The notes: a model not told the origin generated them from the letters alone. A stretch of DNA of 57,266 nt from JAYQKL01 sp049889535 (GCA_049889535.1 JBMHDF010000009.1:1-57266), one strand, 5' to 3'. Shown: positions 18,295 to 27,286, counted from the first letter of the stretch. Made by a program: numbers and translations.

Positions 18295-18370
18295 CTCAAT
18301 CTCCCTGCCTGTTAATGTGATAGATATACAACACTATTATAACTTAATTATACATGCATCTGCACTTACA

Positions 18371-18400
18371 TTGACACAAACAGAAAATTTAAACAATTTA
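18371..18400 (+). promoter_or_regulatory. Candidate promoter of the TonB receptor gene
   Basis: A perfect TTGACA hexamer lies at 18371-18376 in the AT-rich gap upstream of the receptor. The downstream -10 is weak (AATTTA at 18395-18400, spacing 18). This is a sequence match only. Confidence 0.3.
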
Positions 18401-18430
18401 GGATATCACTTCACTTCAGGAGGAAAAAAA

Positions 18431-20686
18431 GTGGGAATTGAAAAGATTAAAACAAAATTCAAGACACATTCGGGGGTTTTGGCACTTTCAGCAGCAATCG
18501 TGATGACACCATTTGCTGCCCATGCACAGCTTGATGAGATTATTGTGACGGCGCAAAAGCGCGAGCAAAATTTGCAAGATGTTCCAGTTGCGGTTACAGC
18601 AATTTCGAGTGATTACATTGAGTCACGTAACATCACGTCAATTGAGAATTTATCCTCATTAGCGCCAAACCTTAAAATTGAGCGCTCACCAAATAACACA
18701 ACCGCGGCGCAAATCTCAATTCGGGGTGGGGTCACCATTAACCCAGCGATTTCTTGGGAGCCAACCACAGGTATTTATCTGAACGGTGTGTATATTGGTA
18801 AAACGCAAGGGTCAGTTTTTGATGTTGCTGAAATTGAGCGCATTGAAGTGCTGCGTGGCCCACAAGGCTCACTTTATGGCCGTAACACTTTGGCCGGCGC
18901 AGTGAACATCATCACAGCACAACCATCTGATGAGTCAGGTGTGAAAGCAGAAGTTGGATTTGGTAACTATAATCTGCGCACAGCACGTCTGACAGTCGAT
19001 TCTGGTCAGGTTGGTAAATTCCGCGTGAAAGCCTCAGGCATGATTAAAGAGCGTGATGGTCTGGTAGATACAACTGCTGGCAGCAGCACGAATGAGTTTG
19101 AAAATATTGACCGCAAGAGTTTCCTCTTGGCGGTGAATTATGAAGCTAGCGATGATTTGACTGTTGATTACACATATGATTACAGCGATGTCGATCAAAA
19201 GCCAGCTTTCTCACAATTGGTGAAAACACTGGATGGCGGAATTTTTGATCCTGCCTCACCATTTTATGCGCAAATTCCATTGCGCAACTTCCAAAGCAGT
19301 GACCGTTTGTCTATCGGTTCATCTGATGGCAGTATTGGTGGCCGTGTTTTCGAACTCAGCGAAGTTACGGGTCATGGTTTGACATTCACTTATGATATGG
19401 GTGATATGACCTTCAAATCGATTACGGGCTATCGTGAAATGACATGGGCTGACTCGCTTGACCTTGATGGCTCACCGCTTTTCCTAGCTCATACGCAGCG
19501 TTTTTCTGATTATGAATCCATGTCTCAAGAGTTCCAGCTTGTTGGTTCCAATGACCGTCTAAATTATGTTGTCGGCGCTTATTATTTCGAAGATGATGCT
19601 TATACAAATAACCCGCAGCAATTCTTCTTTGGCGCGAGCAATTATGACTCACAATATGGCGTTGAAACAGAAGCCATGGCGGTTTATGGTCAGCTTGATT
19701 ATGCTGTGACAGACCAAGTGACGGTGACAGCTGGTTTGCGTTATACGGAAGAGGATAAGAGCGTTGAGCGTCTTTTCCGCATTATCGCTGATAGCACAGT
19801 ACCAGCAAACTTTTTGCCATTGACTGTAATACCAGCGACCACCAAAGCGACCGAGACATTTGATGACATGTCACCAACTTTGTCTGTCGACTATAAAGCT
19901 TCAGAAGATATCACGCTTTATGCGAAATATTCGAAAGGCTTTAAGTCTGGTGGTTTCAATGGTGAAGCAGGTTCTGTTGCTGAAACAATCCGCCCTTATC
20001 AGGCTGAAGAAGTTGCTTCGATTGAATTGGGTGCGAAAATGCAATTGCTTGATAATCGCCTTCAATTGAACACAGCAATTTTCTCTAACGAGCATGAAGA
20101 TATGCAGCTTTCTATCTTTACCGCGCAGGGTGCTGCACAGTCAGATGTGCGGAATGCGGGTAAAGCACAGATTCAAGGTTTTGAGCTGGAAGCCGCTTAT
20201 GCCATGTCTGAGCGTGTTGTGGGTCGTTTGAACTATGGTTATTTGGACACAGAATATGACGAATTCATCGAATTTGGTCAGCAGGTTGCCGATAATCGTG
20301 CTTTCCCACATGCGCCGCGCCACACTTTGTCAGCTGGCATTGATGCCACTTTGATGGATAATGAAAATGGCACGCTAGATTTAGGTCTTGATGCCAATCA
20401 TGTGGGTGAATATTTCACCTATCCATATGCGCTGCGCCCAGCAGGCACAGAAAACAATGCTTACAACACATTGGTTGCGTCACGCACTTTGCTTAATGCG
20501 CAATTGACCTGGTCAAATCTGCCGATTGCTGGCCAGAATGTGAGTGTTACTTTCTGGGGTAAAAATATTGGTGATAAAGAATATATCGCCAACTATATCG
20601 ACTTTGGCGCTGCCTTTGGTGGCCTGACACCAGGTTATTTTGGTGAGCCACGCACATATGGCATGACCATACGCGCCAAGTGGTAA
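18431..20686 (+). CDS. TonB-dependent outer-membrane receptor
   Basis: A 751-residue receptor of the kind common in sphingomonads and marine Alphaproteobacteria. A signal peptide ends in MTPFAAHA (about residues 1-36), followed by the TonB box-like DEIIVTAQKREQNLQDVPVAV, the plug domain (LSSLAPNLKIERSPNN, IERIEVLRGPQGSLYGRNTLAGAVNI), and a long beta-barrel ending in GYFGEPRTYGMTIRAKW with the terminal aromatic residue. GTG 18431 is chosen because AGGAGG precedes it by about 7 bases and the signal peptide begins there; the open frame extends about 50 codons further upstream without a signal sequence. The ligand is unknown. Its neighbours (sulfatase, two SnoaL-like proteins) suggest an aromatic, steroid-like or sulfated compound, but this is inference. 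Confidence 0.93.
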   Translation: MGIEKIKTKFKTHSGVLALSAAIVMTPFAAHAQLDEIIVTAQKREQNLQDVPVAVTAISSDYIESRNITSIENLSSLAPNLKIERSPNNTTAAQISIRGGVTINPAISWEPTTGIYLNGVYIGKTQGSVFDVAEIERIEVLRGPQGSLYGRNTLAGAVNIITAQPSDESGVKAEVGFGNYNLRTARLTVDSGQVGKFRVKASGMIKERDGLVDTTAGSSTNEFENIDRKSFLLAVNYEASDDLTVDYTYDYSDVDQKPAFSQLVKTLDGGIFDPASPFYAQIPLRNFQSSDRLSIGSSDGSIGGRVFELSEVTGHGLTFTYDMGDMTFKSITGYREMTWADSLDLDGSPLFLAHTQRFSDYESMSQEFQLVGSNDRLNYVVGAYYFEDDAYTNNPQQFFFGASNYDSQYGVETEAMAVYGQLDYAVTDQVTVTAGLRYTEEDKSVERLFRIIADSTVPANFLPLTVIPATTKATETFDDMSPTLSVDYKASEDITLYAKYSKGFKSGGFNGEAGSVAETIRPYQAEEVASIELGAKMQLLDNRLQLNTAIFSNEHEDMQLSIFTAQGAAQSDVRNAGKAQIQGFELEAAYAMSERVVGRLNYGYLDTEYDEFIEFGQQVADNRAFPHAPRHTLSAGIDATLMDNENGTLDLGLDANHVGEYFTYPYALRPAGTENNAYNTLVASRTLLNAQLTWSNLPIAGQNVSVTFWGKNIGDKEYIANYIDFGAAFGGLTPGYFGEPRTYGMTIRAKW

Positions 20687-20717
20687 AATCTAAAACAGCC
20701 TAGCTGTTGATATGAAA

Positions 20718-20754
20718 AGCCACCGCTGAGATTTTCTTAGCGGTGGTTTTTTTA
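20718..20754 (+). terminator. Rho-independent terminator after the TonB receptor
   Basis: A GC-rich stem CCACCGCTGA (20720-20729) pairs with TTAGCGGTGG (20737-20746) around a 7-base loop and is followed by seven T residues (20747-20753). It lies 33 bases after the receptor stop. The A-run before the stem means it may also work for the opposing SnoaL-like gene. Confidence 0.85.
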
Positions 20755-20771
20755 TGCTCAAATTTGAGTGC

Positions 20772-21221
20772 TTATGGCTGAAGCGCAGCAAGAGCATCAG
20801 CCTGAATATGTTGCGACACATCACCAACCAAATCCATCAGCGCGTAATGACGCTGTGAAAACTGCCAAAGCCCTTCCGCCGATTTAACAAACCGGTCCAC
20901 ATAACGCCCCGATACAATGATTTGTAATGGTAATGTGTCGGTTGCTTGTAAAACCATGTAGCACGAGCGGCAGACCGCTTCATTGCCGTTGATTACAATC
21001 TCTGGGTTGGTAACAATATGGCGTGTTTTGGGGCTGCCATCATGCAAAATGACCAGCCCTTTCCAAACTTCGCGCATGTTGTCTGGCGAGAGCCGCCGTC
21101 CTTCAGAGAGCAAAAAATCTCCATCTTGAAACATCTCTAATACGGCCTCAAATTCGCCTGCATCAAACAATTCGGCACAGCGATACAGCAAATTACAAAT
21201 TTGGGTAGCGTCGTCGCTCAT
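20772..21221 (-). CDS. Second SnoaL/NTF2-like protein
   Basis: A 149-residue protein of the SnoaL-like fold. It opens MSDDATQICNLLYRCAELFDAG, continues with FEAVLEMFQDGDFLLSEGR and ends with ISGRYVD-like and LWQFSQRHYALMDLVGDVS strands. It is distinct in sequence from the first SnoaL-like protein, 3 kb away on the other side of the receptor gene. Start ATG 21221 is preferred over the adjacent GTG 21224 because GGAG lies 5 bases before the ATG. It converges with the receptor across the shared terminator. Isomerase, dehydratase or hydroxylase-subunit roles occur in the family; none can be assigned. Confidence 0.82.
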   Translation of the reverse strand: MSDDATQICNLLYRCAELFDAGEFEAVLEMFQDGDFLLSEGRRLSPDNMREVWKGLVILHDGSPKTRHIVTNPEIVINGNEAVCRSCYMVLQATDTLPLQIIVSGRYVDRFVKSAEGLWQFSQRHYALMDLVGDVSQHIQADALAALQP

Positions 21222-21328
21222 CACTTCTCCTCAAGATGTTTCTTTGGTTGATTTTTTCTTATTTAAGCGCACAATTGAAAAAAATGACAGAACATAAAAT
21301 CAAAGGGAAAAATTAAAGCGAGGGTATA

Positions 21329-22237
21329 ATGAATTTTGTTAATGATATGGCATGGGTTTTACCCTTGCGCAGTGAAGAATTATCTTTGTTTTTTAAAGGC
21401 GTCACAGCGCTCGGCTATTTCCAGTTCTTGTTTGTGTTTATGGCCTTTGGCTTTTATTTCTGGCGCTCCTCGGTTTTTTATAAGCTTGCATTAATGCTGT
21501 TTTTCACGGGTGGCATTAATATGTTTTTAAAAGATGTGATGCAAGACCCAAGGCCGGATGCGATTTTCAGTCTTGATGAGCAAACAGGTAATTCTTATGG
21601 CTGGCCGTCTGGCCACGCGCAAATGGCCATTGTTTTATGGGGGTGGCTGGCTTTGCATGTGACTGTGAATTGGCAAAAAATATTGCTTTGGACTGTCGCG
21701 GCCTTGATTTGTTTCAGCCGTCTTTATTTAGGCGTGCATGATATTGGCGATGTAACGGGCGGTGTTGTTTTAGGTGGGCTGACGCTTTGGCTTTGGCATT
21801 ACTTATCAACTTCAGAAAAAGTCATGAATGCTTTTGCTGACTTAGGGGCTTTGCGGATTGGCTTAGGTTTGTTTGTAATCCAGCTTATGTTTGTGACCTT
21901 GCACCCAATAAATGGTCTGGTTTTTGTCGCTGCTTATATGTGGGGCATAATGATGGGCTGGTATGTTGGCTGGCAGATTATGGGGGCGGGCGACACCAAA
22001 CTCAAGGGTGGGTTGGCGCAACGCTTATTGGTCGCTGCCATAGGAGGCGCTATTGGTTTTGCTGGGCTGGCTGTTTCAGGCAAATCTTTGCGCTATGCCG
22101 CCGAGCAGGGTGACGCCCTGTCGCAAATGCTTGTGCCTTATCTTGCTGGGCTGGCATATGGGATTTTTATCGCTGGTCTGTTGCCTCTTGTCTTGCGGTT
22201 TGCGCGTTTGGCTGTGCACGACGAAGTGAAAGCTTAG
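21329..22237 (+). CDS. PAP2-family membrane phosphatase
   Basis: A 302-residue polytopic membrane protein with the three-part acid phosphatase signature: KDVMQDPRP (KxxxxxxRP), GWPSGHAQ (PSGH), and SRLYLGVHDIGD (SRxxxxxHxxxD). The active site faces the periplasm in this family, whose members dephosphorylate undecaprenyl diphosphate, phosphatidate or lipid A. Several extra helices follow the catalytic core. It overlaps the stop of the opposing outer-membrane gene by 4 bases. The lipid substrate is unknown. Confidence 0.9.
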   Translation: MNFVNDMAWVLPLRSEELSLFFKGVTALGYFQFLFVFMAFGFYFWRSSVFYKLALMLFFTGGINMFLKDVMQDPRPDAIFSLDEQTGNSYGWPSGHAQMAIVLWGWLALHVTVNWQKILLWTVAALICFSRLYLGVHDIGDVTGGVVLGGLTLWLWHYLSTSEKVMNAFADLGALRIGLGLFVIQLMFVTLHPINGLVFVAAYMWGIMMGWYVGWQIMGAGDTKLKGGLAQRLLVAAIGGAIGFAGLAVSGKSLRYAAEQGDALSQMLVPYLAGLAYGIFIAGLLPLVLRFARLAVHDEVKA

Positions 22238-22794
22238 AAACGATATTTCGGGCCAATGCTATAGACATCGGCATTGACCTCACCCCGAACAGGCTTGAAA
22301 CTGGCTCTAATATCCCAGCGTTCGTTTATCCGAATATCCAAACCAACCCCAAGATAGGGCTCAAGGCTGCTATCATCATAAGGGTTTGGGATATCCCTAT
22401 CGACATAGATAACCCCAATCATCGCAAAGGGCGTGAAGGTTTTTGATACATGGGACTTGAAGAGGGCAGAGGCTTCTAAAGTTTTAGCTTTCACGCCATC
22501 AACGTCGCGCCCGCCCAACTTAACTGTATCATAATCATAGTCGCCAATGCTGGCTTCTAAATCAATATGCGCATTGAATTGATAGCCATAAGTGGCAATT
22601 AAGCCATCGCCTGTGGCATCTCGGCTGCCAGGAATTTTGCGTTCAAACTCCGAATAGCTGAACATGGCATAGTTTTTGAACTGGCTGGCATGATGATTAT
22701 CTTGGTCGCCACCTGCCCAAACATGACCTACCCAGAAAAATGTCGAGGATAAAGCCAGCACAAAAAATGCATAAAATACAGCGCGTAAGGTCAT
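22234..22794 (-). CDS. Small outer-membrane beta-barrel protein
   Basis: A 186-residue secreted protein. It has a signal peptide (about residues 1-28, ending HVWAGG), followed by alternating hydrophobic strands (FNAHIDLEASIGDYDYD, ALFKSHVSKTFTPFAMIGVI, LEPYLGVGLDIRINERWDI) and a C-terminal aromatic residue (SIGPKYRF). This is the pattern of 8-stranded opacity/OmpW-like barrels. AGGAGAAGG precedes ATG 22794. No ligand or role can be read from the sequence. It lies downstream of nothing in its own direction and its stop overlaps that of the PAP2 gene. Confidence 0.75.
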   Translation of the reverse strand: MTLRAVFYAFFVLALSSTFFWVGHVWAGGDQDNHHASQFKNYAMFSYSEFERKIPGSRDATGDGLIATYGYQFNAHIDLEASIGDYDYDTVKLGGRDVDGVKAKTLEASALFKSHVSKTFTPFAMIGVIYVDRDIPNPYDDSSLEPYLGVGLDIRINERWDIRASFKPVRGEVNADVYSIGPKYRF

Positions 22795-22866
22795 AACCTT
22801 CTCCTTTATTTTTATTATTCGACGCTTTTTAGTAATTTAGCGTGAGTTTGAAGAAGGTTACAAGCG

Positions 22867-24795
22867 TTAAGATTTTTTATATATCTCTGCCCCGCCGACC
22901 ACAAATTCCGTTGATTTCTCAGCCATGCCCGCTTGCAAGGCCTCTTCAGGTTGCATATTGAGCTTAGCGGCGTAATCCCGCACATCTTGGGTGATTTTCA
23001 TAGAACAGAAATGCGGTCCGCACATGGAACAAAAATGTGCGACTTTCATAGATTGTTTAGGCAAAGTTTCATCATGAAACGCACGGGCTGTATCTGGGTC
23101 AAGAGAGAGATTAAATTGATCCTCCCACCGAAACTCAAAGCGTGCTTTGGAAAGTGCATTATCCCGAATTTGGGCGCCAGGATGCCCTTTGGCCAAATCC
23201 GCCGCATGTGCCGCCAGCTTATAGGTGATAATGCCATCCTTGACATCTTGTTTATTCGGTAAGCCCAAATGTTCTTTCGGTGTGACATAGCAAAGCATCG
23301 CCGTGCCATACCAGCCAATCTGCGCCGCGCCAATGGCAGAGGTAATATGGTCATATCCGGGCGCAATGTCGGTGGTTAGCGGCCCAAGCGTATAGAAGGG
23401 GGCTTCGTCACACCAGTCTAATTGCTTGTCCATATTCTCTTTAATCATCTGCATCGGCACATGGCCTGGCCCCTCAATCATGACCTGCACATCATGTTGC
23501 CAAGCAATTTGGGTTAGCTCGCCAAGCGTTTTTAATTCACCAAGCTGGGCGTCATCATTCGCGTCCCAAACCGAGCCGGGTCGCAGGCCATCGCCAAGAG
23601 AAAAAGCCACATCATATTGTTTCATGATTTCGCAAATATCTTCAAAATGCGTATAGAGGAAGTTTTCCTTATGATGCGCTAAGCACCATTTGGCCATAAT
23701 CGAGCCGCCGCGCGACACAATGCCCGTCATGCGATTGGCAGTCATGGGGACATAGCGCAGCAAAACGCCTGCATGAATGGTGAAATAATCAACCCCTTGC
23801 TCGGCTTGTTCAATCAGCGTGTCTTTGAAAATTTCCCATGTTAAATCTTCCGCCTTGCCGTTTACTTTTTCTAAAGCCTGATAAATCGGCACTGTGCCAA
23901 TCGGAACAGGGGCGTTACGGATAATCCATTCGCGGGTTTCATGAATATGCTTACCCGTCGATAAATCCATAATCGTGTCGGCGCCCCAGCGAATGCCCCA
24001 TGTCATTTTATCGACTTCTTCACCAATTGAGGATGACACGGCTGAATTGCCAATATTACCGTTAATTTTCACCAAGAAATTACGGCCAATAATCATAGGC
24101 TCACTCTCGGGGTGATTAATATTATTCGGAATAATCGCACGCCCTGATGCCACTTCGTCGCGCACAAATTCAGGGGTAATCGTCTCTGGAATATGCGCAC
24201 CAAAACTTTCACCTGCATGTTGTGCGGTCATCATTTTTGCCATACGCGCGCCACGTTCACCAGTGGCGGCCAGACTTTCAAGATAAGCGGCGCGATTTTG
24301 ATTTTCACGAATGGCAATATATTCCATTTCAGGTGTGATAATGCCCTGACGCGCATAATGCATTTGCGTCACATTTTTGCCCGGCTTGGCACAACGCGGC
24401 GTGCGCTGCAGGTCAAAGCGTAACGAGGCAAGCTTTTCATCAGCCAGCCGCTCTTGTCCATATTCACTGGTCGGTCCCTTCAACATCTGCGTGTCGTCGC
24501 GCTCTTCAATCCATTTTTGGCGCAGCGCGGGCAGGCCTTTACGAATATCAATCTGCGCATCTGGGTCAGTATAAGGCCCTGATGTATCATAAACATAAAT
24601 TGGCGGGTTTTCTTCATCCTGACCGCCATTATTGACCATATCTGTCGGGGTGCTGTCTTGTGAGATTTTACGCATGGGAACACGTATATCGTCCCGTGAG
24701 CCTTGCACATAAACTTTTTCGCTATTGGGAAGCGGGTTGATGGCGGCCGTATCTACATGGGCTTTTTGTGATGAAAAATCTTTAGCGTGCGACAT
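22867..24795 (-). CDS. thiC: Phosphomethylpyrimidine synthase ThiC
   Basis: A 642-residue radical-SAM enzyme that converts aminoimidazole ribotide to hydroxymethylpyrimidine phosphate in thiamine synthesis. It has the ThiC-associated N-terminal domain, the core NINHPESEPMIIGRNFLVKI, FTIHAGVLLRYVP, SRGGSIMAKWCLAHHKENF, IEGPGHVPMQMI and ITSAIGAAQIGWYGTAMLCY. The C-terminal cluster motif CSMCGPHFC (CxxCxxxxC) binds the [4Fe-4S]. GAGGAAAG precedes the ATG. It is controlled by the TPP riboswitch just upstream. No other thi gene is adjacent. Confidence 0.98.
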   Translation of the reverse strand: MSHAKDFSSQKAHVDTAAINPLPNSEKVYVQGSRDDIRVPMRKISQDSTPTDMVNNGGQDEENPPIYVYDTSGPYTDPDAQIDIRKGLPALRQKWIEERDDTQMLKGPTSEYGQERLADEKLASLRFDLQRTPRCAKPGKNVTQMHYARQGIITPEMEYIAIRENQNRAAYLESLAATGERGARMAKMMTAQHAGESFGAHIPETITPEFVRDEVASGRAIIPNNINHPESEPMIIGRNFLVKINGNIGNSAVSSSIGEEVDKMTWGIRWGADTIMDLSTGKHIHETREWIIRNAPVPIGTVPIYQALEKVNGKAEDLTWEIFKDTLIEQAEQGVDYFTIHAGVLLRYVPMTANRMTGIVSRGGSIMAKWCLAHHKENFLYTHFEDICEIMKQYDVAFSLGDGLRPGSVWDANDDAQLGELKTLGELTQIAWQHDVQVMIEGPGHVPMQMIKENMDKQLDWCDEAPFYTLGPLTTDIAPGYDHITSAIGAAQIGWYGTAMLCYVTPKEHLGLPNKQDVKDGIITYKLAAHAADLAKGHPGAQIRDNALSKARFEFRWEDQFNLSLDPDTARAFHDETLPKQSMKVAHFCSMCGPHFCSMKITQDVRDYAAKLNMQPEEALQAGMAEKSTEFVVGGAEIYKKS

Positions 24796-24863
24796 GCTTT
24801 CCTCTTTTAAAAAATTGAAATTTACGGAAACTTAGGCAGAGAGTGATTTGTCGCGAAACAAAG

Positions 24864-24944
24864 AACGCTCCCTGCGGCGGCATGACCCGTAAACAGGTTC
24901 GAAGGGTGTCATCTCACCGATAAACTGCACCGGACCCCTGCGTG
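24864..24944 (-). promoter_or_regulatory. TPP riboswitch upstream of thiC
   Basis: On the minus strand the leader holds the THI-box core: CAGGGGTCCGGTGC, then GGTGAGATGACACCC, then TTCGAACCTG, and the closing arm GCCGCCGCAGGGAGC. GTGAGA is a one-base variant of the usual CTGAGA, and the ACCC-TTCGAACCTG block is near-consensus. About 70 bases separate its end from the thiC ATG. Thiamine pyrophosphate binding would reduce thiC expression, probably by blocking translation, since no clear terminator follows. Confidence 0.93.
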
Positions 24945-24949
24945 ACTTT

Positions 24950-24978
24950 AATTTAGGTTATCCGAACGGGGAGGGCAA
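24950..24978 (-). promoter_or_regulatory. Candidate thiC promoter
   Basis: Reading the minus strand, TTGCCC (24978-24973) and TAAATT (24955-24950) are 17 bases apart. Transcription would start about 6-7 bases further on, exactly at the 5' edge of the TPP riboswitch. The positional fit raises confidence above that of an isolated match. Confidence 0.5.
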
Positions 24979-25041
24979 GAAGACTCTTTCTTGTTGCAGG
25001 AGATTGTTAGCTTTGCCATTGTGCATAAAAGGAGATTTTTG

Positions 25042-26427
25042 GTGCTGAAAGAATTGTTTTTTGTGGATAAGGGTCGCGTGGCCTGCCCGATATATCTGGT
25101 GACCCGTGAGGGGCTTTCACAATGGTGCGAGCAATATGCAGGCCGCCAAGCGCAATGGGTGCAGCAAAATGGTTTTGTCGCTGAACGTGGCTCTGTCTTA
25201 ATGGTGCCAGATAAAAGCGGTCATGTAGAGGCTGTGCTGGTTGGACAGGGCAAGTCGGTTGATTATTGGAGTTTGGGCAATCTGGTAGAAAAATTGCCTG
25301 AAGCTATTTACCGTTTGGCCAATCCGCCAGAGCCAAAACAATTCCAAATCGCCGCTTTGGCCTGGGGGTTGGGGTGTTATCGTTTTGATAAATATAAGAA
25401 ATCTCAAACAGAGCGAAGTTATCCGTCTTTGGTTGTTCCAAAAGAGTTTGCGCTCGCGCGTCTCTGCGCCCAAATTGAGGGTGTGTTTCTTGCTCGTGAT
25501 TTAATCAACACCCCTGCTAATGATATGGGGCCAGAGGCGTTAGAGGCAGCCGCGCGTAATTTGGCCGAAAAGTTTAAGGCTGACTTTCACAGTATTATTG
25601 GCGACGACCTGCTGGCGCAGGATTATCCGCTTATTCATGCAGTTGGTCGTGCGGCGCCACAAGCGCCTCGGTTTATCGAAATCAATTGGGGCGAGACCAG
25701 CCACCCTTGTGTGACGCTTGTTGGCAAAGGTGTTTGTTTTGACTCAGGCGGGTTAAACCTGAAGCCTGGCAATTCAATGGAGTTGATGAAAAAAGATATG
25801 GGTGGCGCTGCTTGTGTGCTGGGTCTGGCTCATATTTTAATGACGCTCCAATTGCCAATTTGTCTGCGCGTATTAATTGGTGCGGTTGAAAACGCGATTG
25901 GGGAAAACGCGTTTCGGCCAGGCGATATTTTACCAAGCCGTAAAAAATTGCATGTCGAGATTGGCAATACAGATGCCGAGGGGCGGCTGGTGCTGGCAGA
26001 TTTGCTAACAGCGGCACAAGAGCAACCAGTGGATTTATTGATTGATATGGCAACGCTGACAGGCGCGGCTCGCGTGGCTTTGGGGCCTGAAATCGCACCA
26101 TTCTATACCCCGCAGGATGATATCGCCAATGAATTGGCAAGTTTGTCTATGCAAATTGATGACCCAATGTGGCGCATGCCGCTTTGGGCGGGCTATGATG
26201 GTTGGCTCAGTAGCAAAAATGCGGATTTGAATAATATTTCCTCAGGGCCTTTTGCAGGGTCTATCACTGCCGCCCTATTTTTAAATCGGTTTGTGGACAC
26301 CCAAAACTGGATTCATTGCGATGTCTATGGCTGGCATGCTAAGCCGCGTCCTGCGCGCCCAGTGGGTGGAGAGGGTACGGCCATTCGCGCTTTGTTTCAT
26401 TTGATTGAGGCACGCTATGGCGACTGA
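25042..26427 (+). CDS. M17 leucyl aminopeptidase family protein
   Basis: A 461-residue cytosolic metallo-aminopeptidase. The C-terminal catalytic domain has LVGKGVCFDSGGLNLKP, MKKDMGGAACVLG, and the family signature NTDAEGRLVLADLL, giving the two-metal Lys/Asp/Glu ligand set. The N-terminal domain diverges from E. coli PepA, as in the alphaproteobacterial subgroup. Start GTG 25042 is preferred because AAAAGGAG precedes it by 7 bases; a TTG at 24991 would extend into the leader. It is divergent from thiC and overlaps the following NlpC/P60 gene, so they are probably one operon. Confidence 0.92.
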   Translation: MLKELFFVDKGRVACPIYLVTREGLSQWCEQYAGRQAQWVQQNGFVAERGSVLMVPDKSGHVEAVLVGQGKSVDYWSLGNLVEKLPEAIYRLANPPEPKQFQIAALAWGLGCYRFDKYKKSQTERSYPSLVVPKEFALARLCAQIEGVFLARDLINTPANDMGPEALEAAARNLAEKFKADFHSIIGDDLLAQDYPLIHAVGRAAPQAPRFIEINWGETSHPCVTLVGKGVCFDSGGLNLKPGNSMELMKKDMGGAACVLGLAHILMTLQLPICLRVLIGAVENAIGENAFRPGDILPSRKKLHVEIGNTDAEGRLVLADLLTAAQEQPVDLLIDMATLTGAARVALGPEIAPFYTPQDDIANELASLSMQIDDPMWRMPLWAGYDGWLSSKNADLNNISSGPFAGSITAALFLNRFVDTQNWIHCDVYGWHAKPRPARPVGGEGTAIRALFHLIEARYGD

Positions 26428-27286
26428 GCGCAAAATATCTGCAACCCCAAAGCCTGACCCACGCCTTAACCCATGGCGCGATGATTTGGCGGCGGCTTAT
26501 TTGCGCGGTGAAGTGGAGGCCCCGAAATATGTTGAAGGCAAAGATATGATGGTCACCAGCCCCGTCGTGGCCTTGCGTCGGAGTCCTGCTAATGGGGCCG
26601 TCATGGATACGCAATTGCTGCATGGTGAGGTTTTTCGCGTCTATGAAAAGAAAAAAGGCTGGGCATGGGGGCAATCACAAATGGATGATTATGTTGGTTA
26701 TGTGTTGCTTTCTGAACTCTCTGAACCCATAGAAACCGATATGGTGGTTAGCCGCTTGCGCAGTTTTGTTTATGAAAGCGATGATATTAAATCGCGACCT
26801 CTTATGGCTTTATCTATGGGCGCGCGGGTCAAAATGATTAGTAAAAAGGGTCGCTTCATTCATATTGACGGTGATGGTTGGATGATTGCAGATGATCTTG
26901 CTTATCAATCGGTCTCAGCACCAGATTTTGTGGAAATTGCAGAAATGTTTCTCAATGTGCCGTATTTATGGGGCGGGCGCGAGAGTTTAGGGTTGGATTG
27001 CTCGGCTTTGATACAAATCGCCCTTCAGCGCGCGGGCGTGAGTTGTCCGCGTGACACGGATATGCAAGAGCGGGTTTTGGGCGACTCAATTGACTGGCCC
27101 AACAAAGCTTTAAAACGCGGTGATTTGGTGTTTTGGAAAGGTCATATTGGCGTCATGCAAGATGACCAAAACTTACTGCATGCCAATGCAACGCATATGC
27201 GGGTTGTTTCAGAAAATTTTGCCGCTGCCTGTGCGCGTATTGCTGAAACCGATGGGCCGGTCACTTCCGTGCGGCGGCTATCTTAA
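26417..27286 (+). CDS. NlpC/P60 family cell-wall peptidase with SH3-like domains
   Basis: A 289-residue protein. Residues 45-165 look like two SH3-type modules (VTSPVVALRRSP, WAWGQSQMDDYVGYVLLSEL; then SMGARVKMISKKGRFIHIDGDGW). The NlpC/P60 domain follows: YLWGGRESLGLDCSALIQIAL (Cys about 195), WKGHIGVM (His about 243), LLHANA (His about 255). This is the Cys-His-His triad for cleaving D-Glu-type bonds in peptidoglycan peptides. No signal peptide is visible, so it may act on recycled muropeptides in the cytoplasm with the upstream aminopeptidase (inference). ATG 26417 overlaps the aminopeptidase stop by 11 bases. Confidence 0.9.
   Translation: MATERKISATPKPDPRLNPWRDDLAAAYLRGEVEAPKYVEGKDMMVTSPVVALRRSPANGAVMDTQLLHGEVFRVYEKKKGWAWGQSQMDDYVGYVLLSELSEPIETDMVVSRLRSFVYESDDIKSRPLMALSMGARVKMISKKGRFIHIDGDGWMIADDLAYQSVSAPDFVEIAEMFLNVPYLWGGRESLGLDCSALIQIALQRAGVSCPRDTDMQERVLGDSIDWPNKALKRGDLVFWKGHIGVMQDDQNLLHANATHMRVVSENFAAACARIAETDGPVTSVRRLS

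Noticed and set aside
18275..18430. N-terminal extension of the TonB receptor
   Set aside because: The extension lacks a signal sequence and overlaps the divergent gene's start; AGGAGG before GTG 18431 and the signal peptide fix the start there.
22795..22866. Terminator after thiC (GACGCT...AGCGTG)
   Set aside because: Arms are short, the loop is long and no clean U-run follows in the thiC direction.
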